Assembly (NCBI GenBank): GCA_021782295.1
Contig: JAJXVC010000086.1
Span: 1 to 7,701, forward strand
From: a bacterium
Lineage (GTDB): Bacteria > Eremiobacterota > Eremiobacteria > Baltobacterales > Baltobacteraceae
DNA length: 7,701 nt
Direction: 5' to 3'
Part shown: positions 7,495 through 7,701 of the stretch, piece after piece
Position numbering within the stretch: the stretch's first letter is position 1
How the letters are laid out: each line of letters opens with the position of its first letter
Program-made: the position numbers and the translations under genes
The notes under the pieces: model-generated
The model's database searches: none
What the model saw: the letters and a program-made list of their open reading frames with translations, nothing else
What the model was told of the DNA's origin: nothing

Positions 7495-7523
7495 CGGCAG
7501 AGGCTATAGCCCGGCGCGGGCAC
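7491..7523 (-). CDS. possible 10-codon leader ORF ahead of cobB
   Basis: A GTG at 7523..7521 lies five bases after a strong Shine-Dalgarno sequence, GGAGG (7533..7529, within GGAGGTG). It opens a frame reading MPAPGYSLCR and then TGA. That TGA overlaps the cobB ATG in an ATGA junction, matching the coupled junctions elsewhere in this cluster. Since cobB lacks its own ribosome site, translation of this leader could deliver ribosomes to cobB. Against this, any promoter would have to lie in or before the tRNA terminator, and a -10-like box sits inside the leader itself. It is too short to judge by composition. Confidence 0.3.
   Translation of the reverse strand: MPAPGYSLCR
7503..7508 (-). promoter_or_regulatory. 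candidate -10 box for cobB
   Basis: TATAGC on the minus strand is the best promoter-like hexamer in the short tRNA-cobB gap. Its spacing would put the transcription start about one to three bases before the cobB ATG, that is, a nearly leaderless mRNA. This would explain the missing Shine-Dalgarno sequence. A match to the -35 consensus is poor (AGGTGA at 17 bases spacing). The same TATAG core precedes the tRNA. Confidence 0.35.
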
Positions 7524-7540
7524 CTTCACCTCCGAGAACG

Positions 7541-7569
7541 GCAAAAGGAGCCGCAGGGGCTCCTTTTGC
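7541..7569. terminator. Rho-independent terminator after tRNA-Leu, symmetric
   Basis: A perfect 12-bp inverted repeat, GCAAAAGGAGCC (7541-7552) and GGCTCCTTTTGC (7558-7569), encloses a 5-base loop. On the minus strand the GC-rich GGAGCC/GGCTCC core is followed by TTTT directly after the tRNA, so it should end the tRNA transcript and insulate cobB from it. The mirrored A4/T4 ends mean the same hairpin could also stop transcription from the plus strand. Confidence 0.85.
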
Positions 7570-7575
7570 TAACGA

Positions 7576-7662
7576 TGGTGCGCAAGACTGGACTCGAACC
7601 AGCACGAGATTGCTCCCGCTAGCCCCTCAAGCTAGTGCGTCTACCAATTCCGCCACTTGCGC
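7576..7662 (-). tRNA. tRNA-Leu, anticodon GAG
   Basis: This is a complete 87-base class II tRNA. The 7-bp acceptor stem is GCGCAAG/CTTGCGC, with discriminator A and an encoded CCA (7578..7576). The anticodon arm is CTAGC-TTGAGGG-GCTAG with anticodon GAG (7628..7626), which reads CUC leucine codons. The variable arm is long (15 bases, typical of Leu) and the T-arm is GCTGG-TTCGAGT-CCAGT with a terminal G-T pair. Its terminator follows seven bases after the CCA. No duplicated 3' end marks it as an integration site. Confidence 0.97.
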
Positions 7663-7676
7663 ACGAGGGCTCCGCG

Positions 7677-7682
7677 ACTATA
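7677..7682 (-). promoter_or_regulatory. candidate -10 box of tRNA-Leu
   Basis: TATAGT on the minus strand ends 14 bases before the mature tRNA 5' end, which would give a short 5' leader for RNase P to remove. The matching -35 position falls at or beyond the window edge, so only half of the promoter can be judged. Confidence 0.45.
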
Positions 7683-7701
7683 CGGCCTAGCGCATCCCCG
7701 G

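Noticed and set aside
7495..7575. Cobalamin riboswitch upstream of cobB
   Set aside because: The gap holds only the terminator and about 45 further bases, far too short for a cobalamin riboswitch, and I see no B12-box-like sequence.

Overview
The window suggests a GC-rich bacterial chromosome with densely packed genes. The tRNA-Leu carries an encoded CCA end, and most gene junctions overlap by a few bases. Codon use and protein style would fit a poorly cultured lineage such as Candidatus Eremiobacterota (WPS-2) or another high-GC soil phylum. That placement is a tentative impression from memory and not something the sequence proves. I see no mobile element, CRISPR array or phage gene, and no gene-free stretch longer than 300 bases.

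Everything recognisable lies on the minus strand, so the region reads from high to low coordinates. At the right edge is a complete class II tRNA-Leu(GAG) with a TATAGT -10-like box. It is followed by a perfect 12-bp stem terminator whose T/A-rich ends let it work on either strand. About 45 bases later starts a corrinoid (vitamin B12) biosynthesis gene, cobB/cbiA, encoding cobyrinate a,c-diamide synthase. Its ATG overlaps the stop codon of a possible 10-residue leader ORF that has a strong Shine-Dalgarno sequence. A TATAGC -10-like box also lies close enough to the ATG that a nearly leaderless transcript is possible.

After cobB comes a tightly coupled three-gene set: a small single-span membrane protein with a Pro/Thr-rich tail, an SPFH/band-7 protein of the YdjI type, and an uncharacterised helical protein. 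These overlap by 1 and 4 bases (TAATG, ATGA) and probably form a membrane-associated SPFH module.

After a 75-base gap with a good Shine-Dalgarno sequence comes a large RND-superfamily pump subunit (1152 aa). It keeps the proton-relay residues but has about 110 extra residues between TM6 and TM7, predicted to add four hydrophobic segments. Its end overlaps by 14 bases an SDR-family protein that starts with GTG and has His in place of the catalytic Tyr. The SDR stop overlaps (ATGA) the start of another gene that runs off the left edge. No membrane-fusion (adaptor) or outer-membrane channel gene for the pump lies within the window.

The clearest unusual points are the enlarged RND permease, the SPFH module with two partners of unknown function, the SDR with a substituted active site, and the compact tRNA-terminator-leader-cobB junction.
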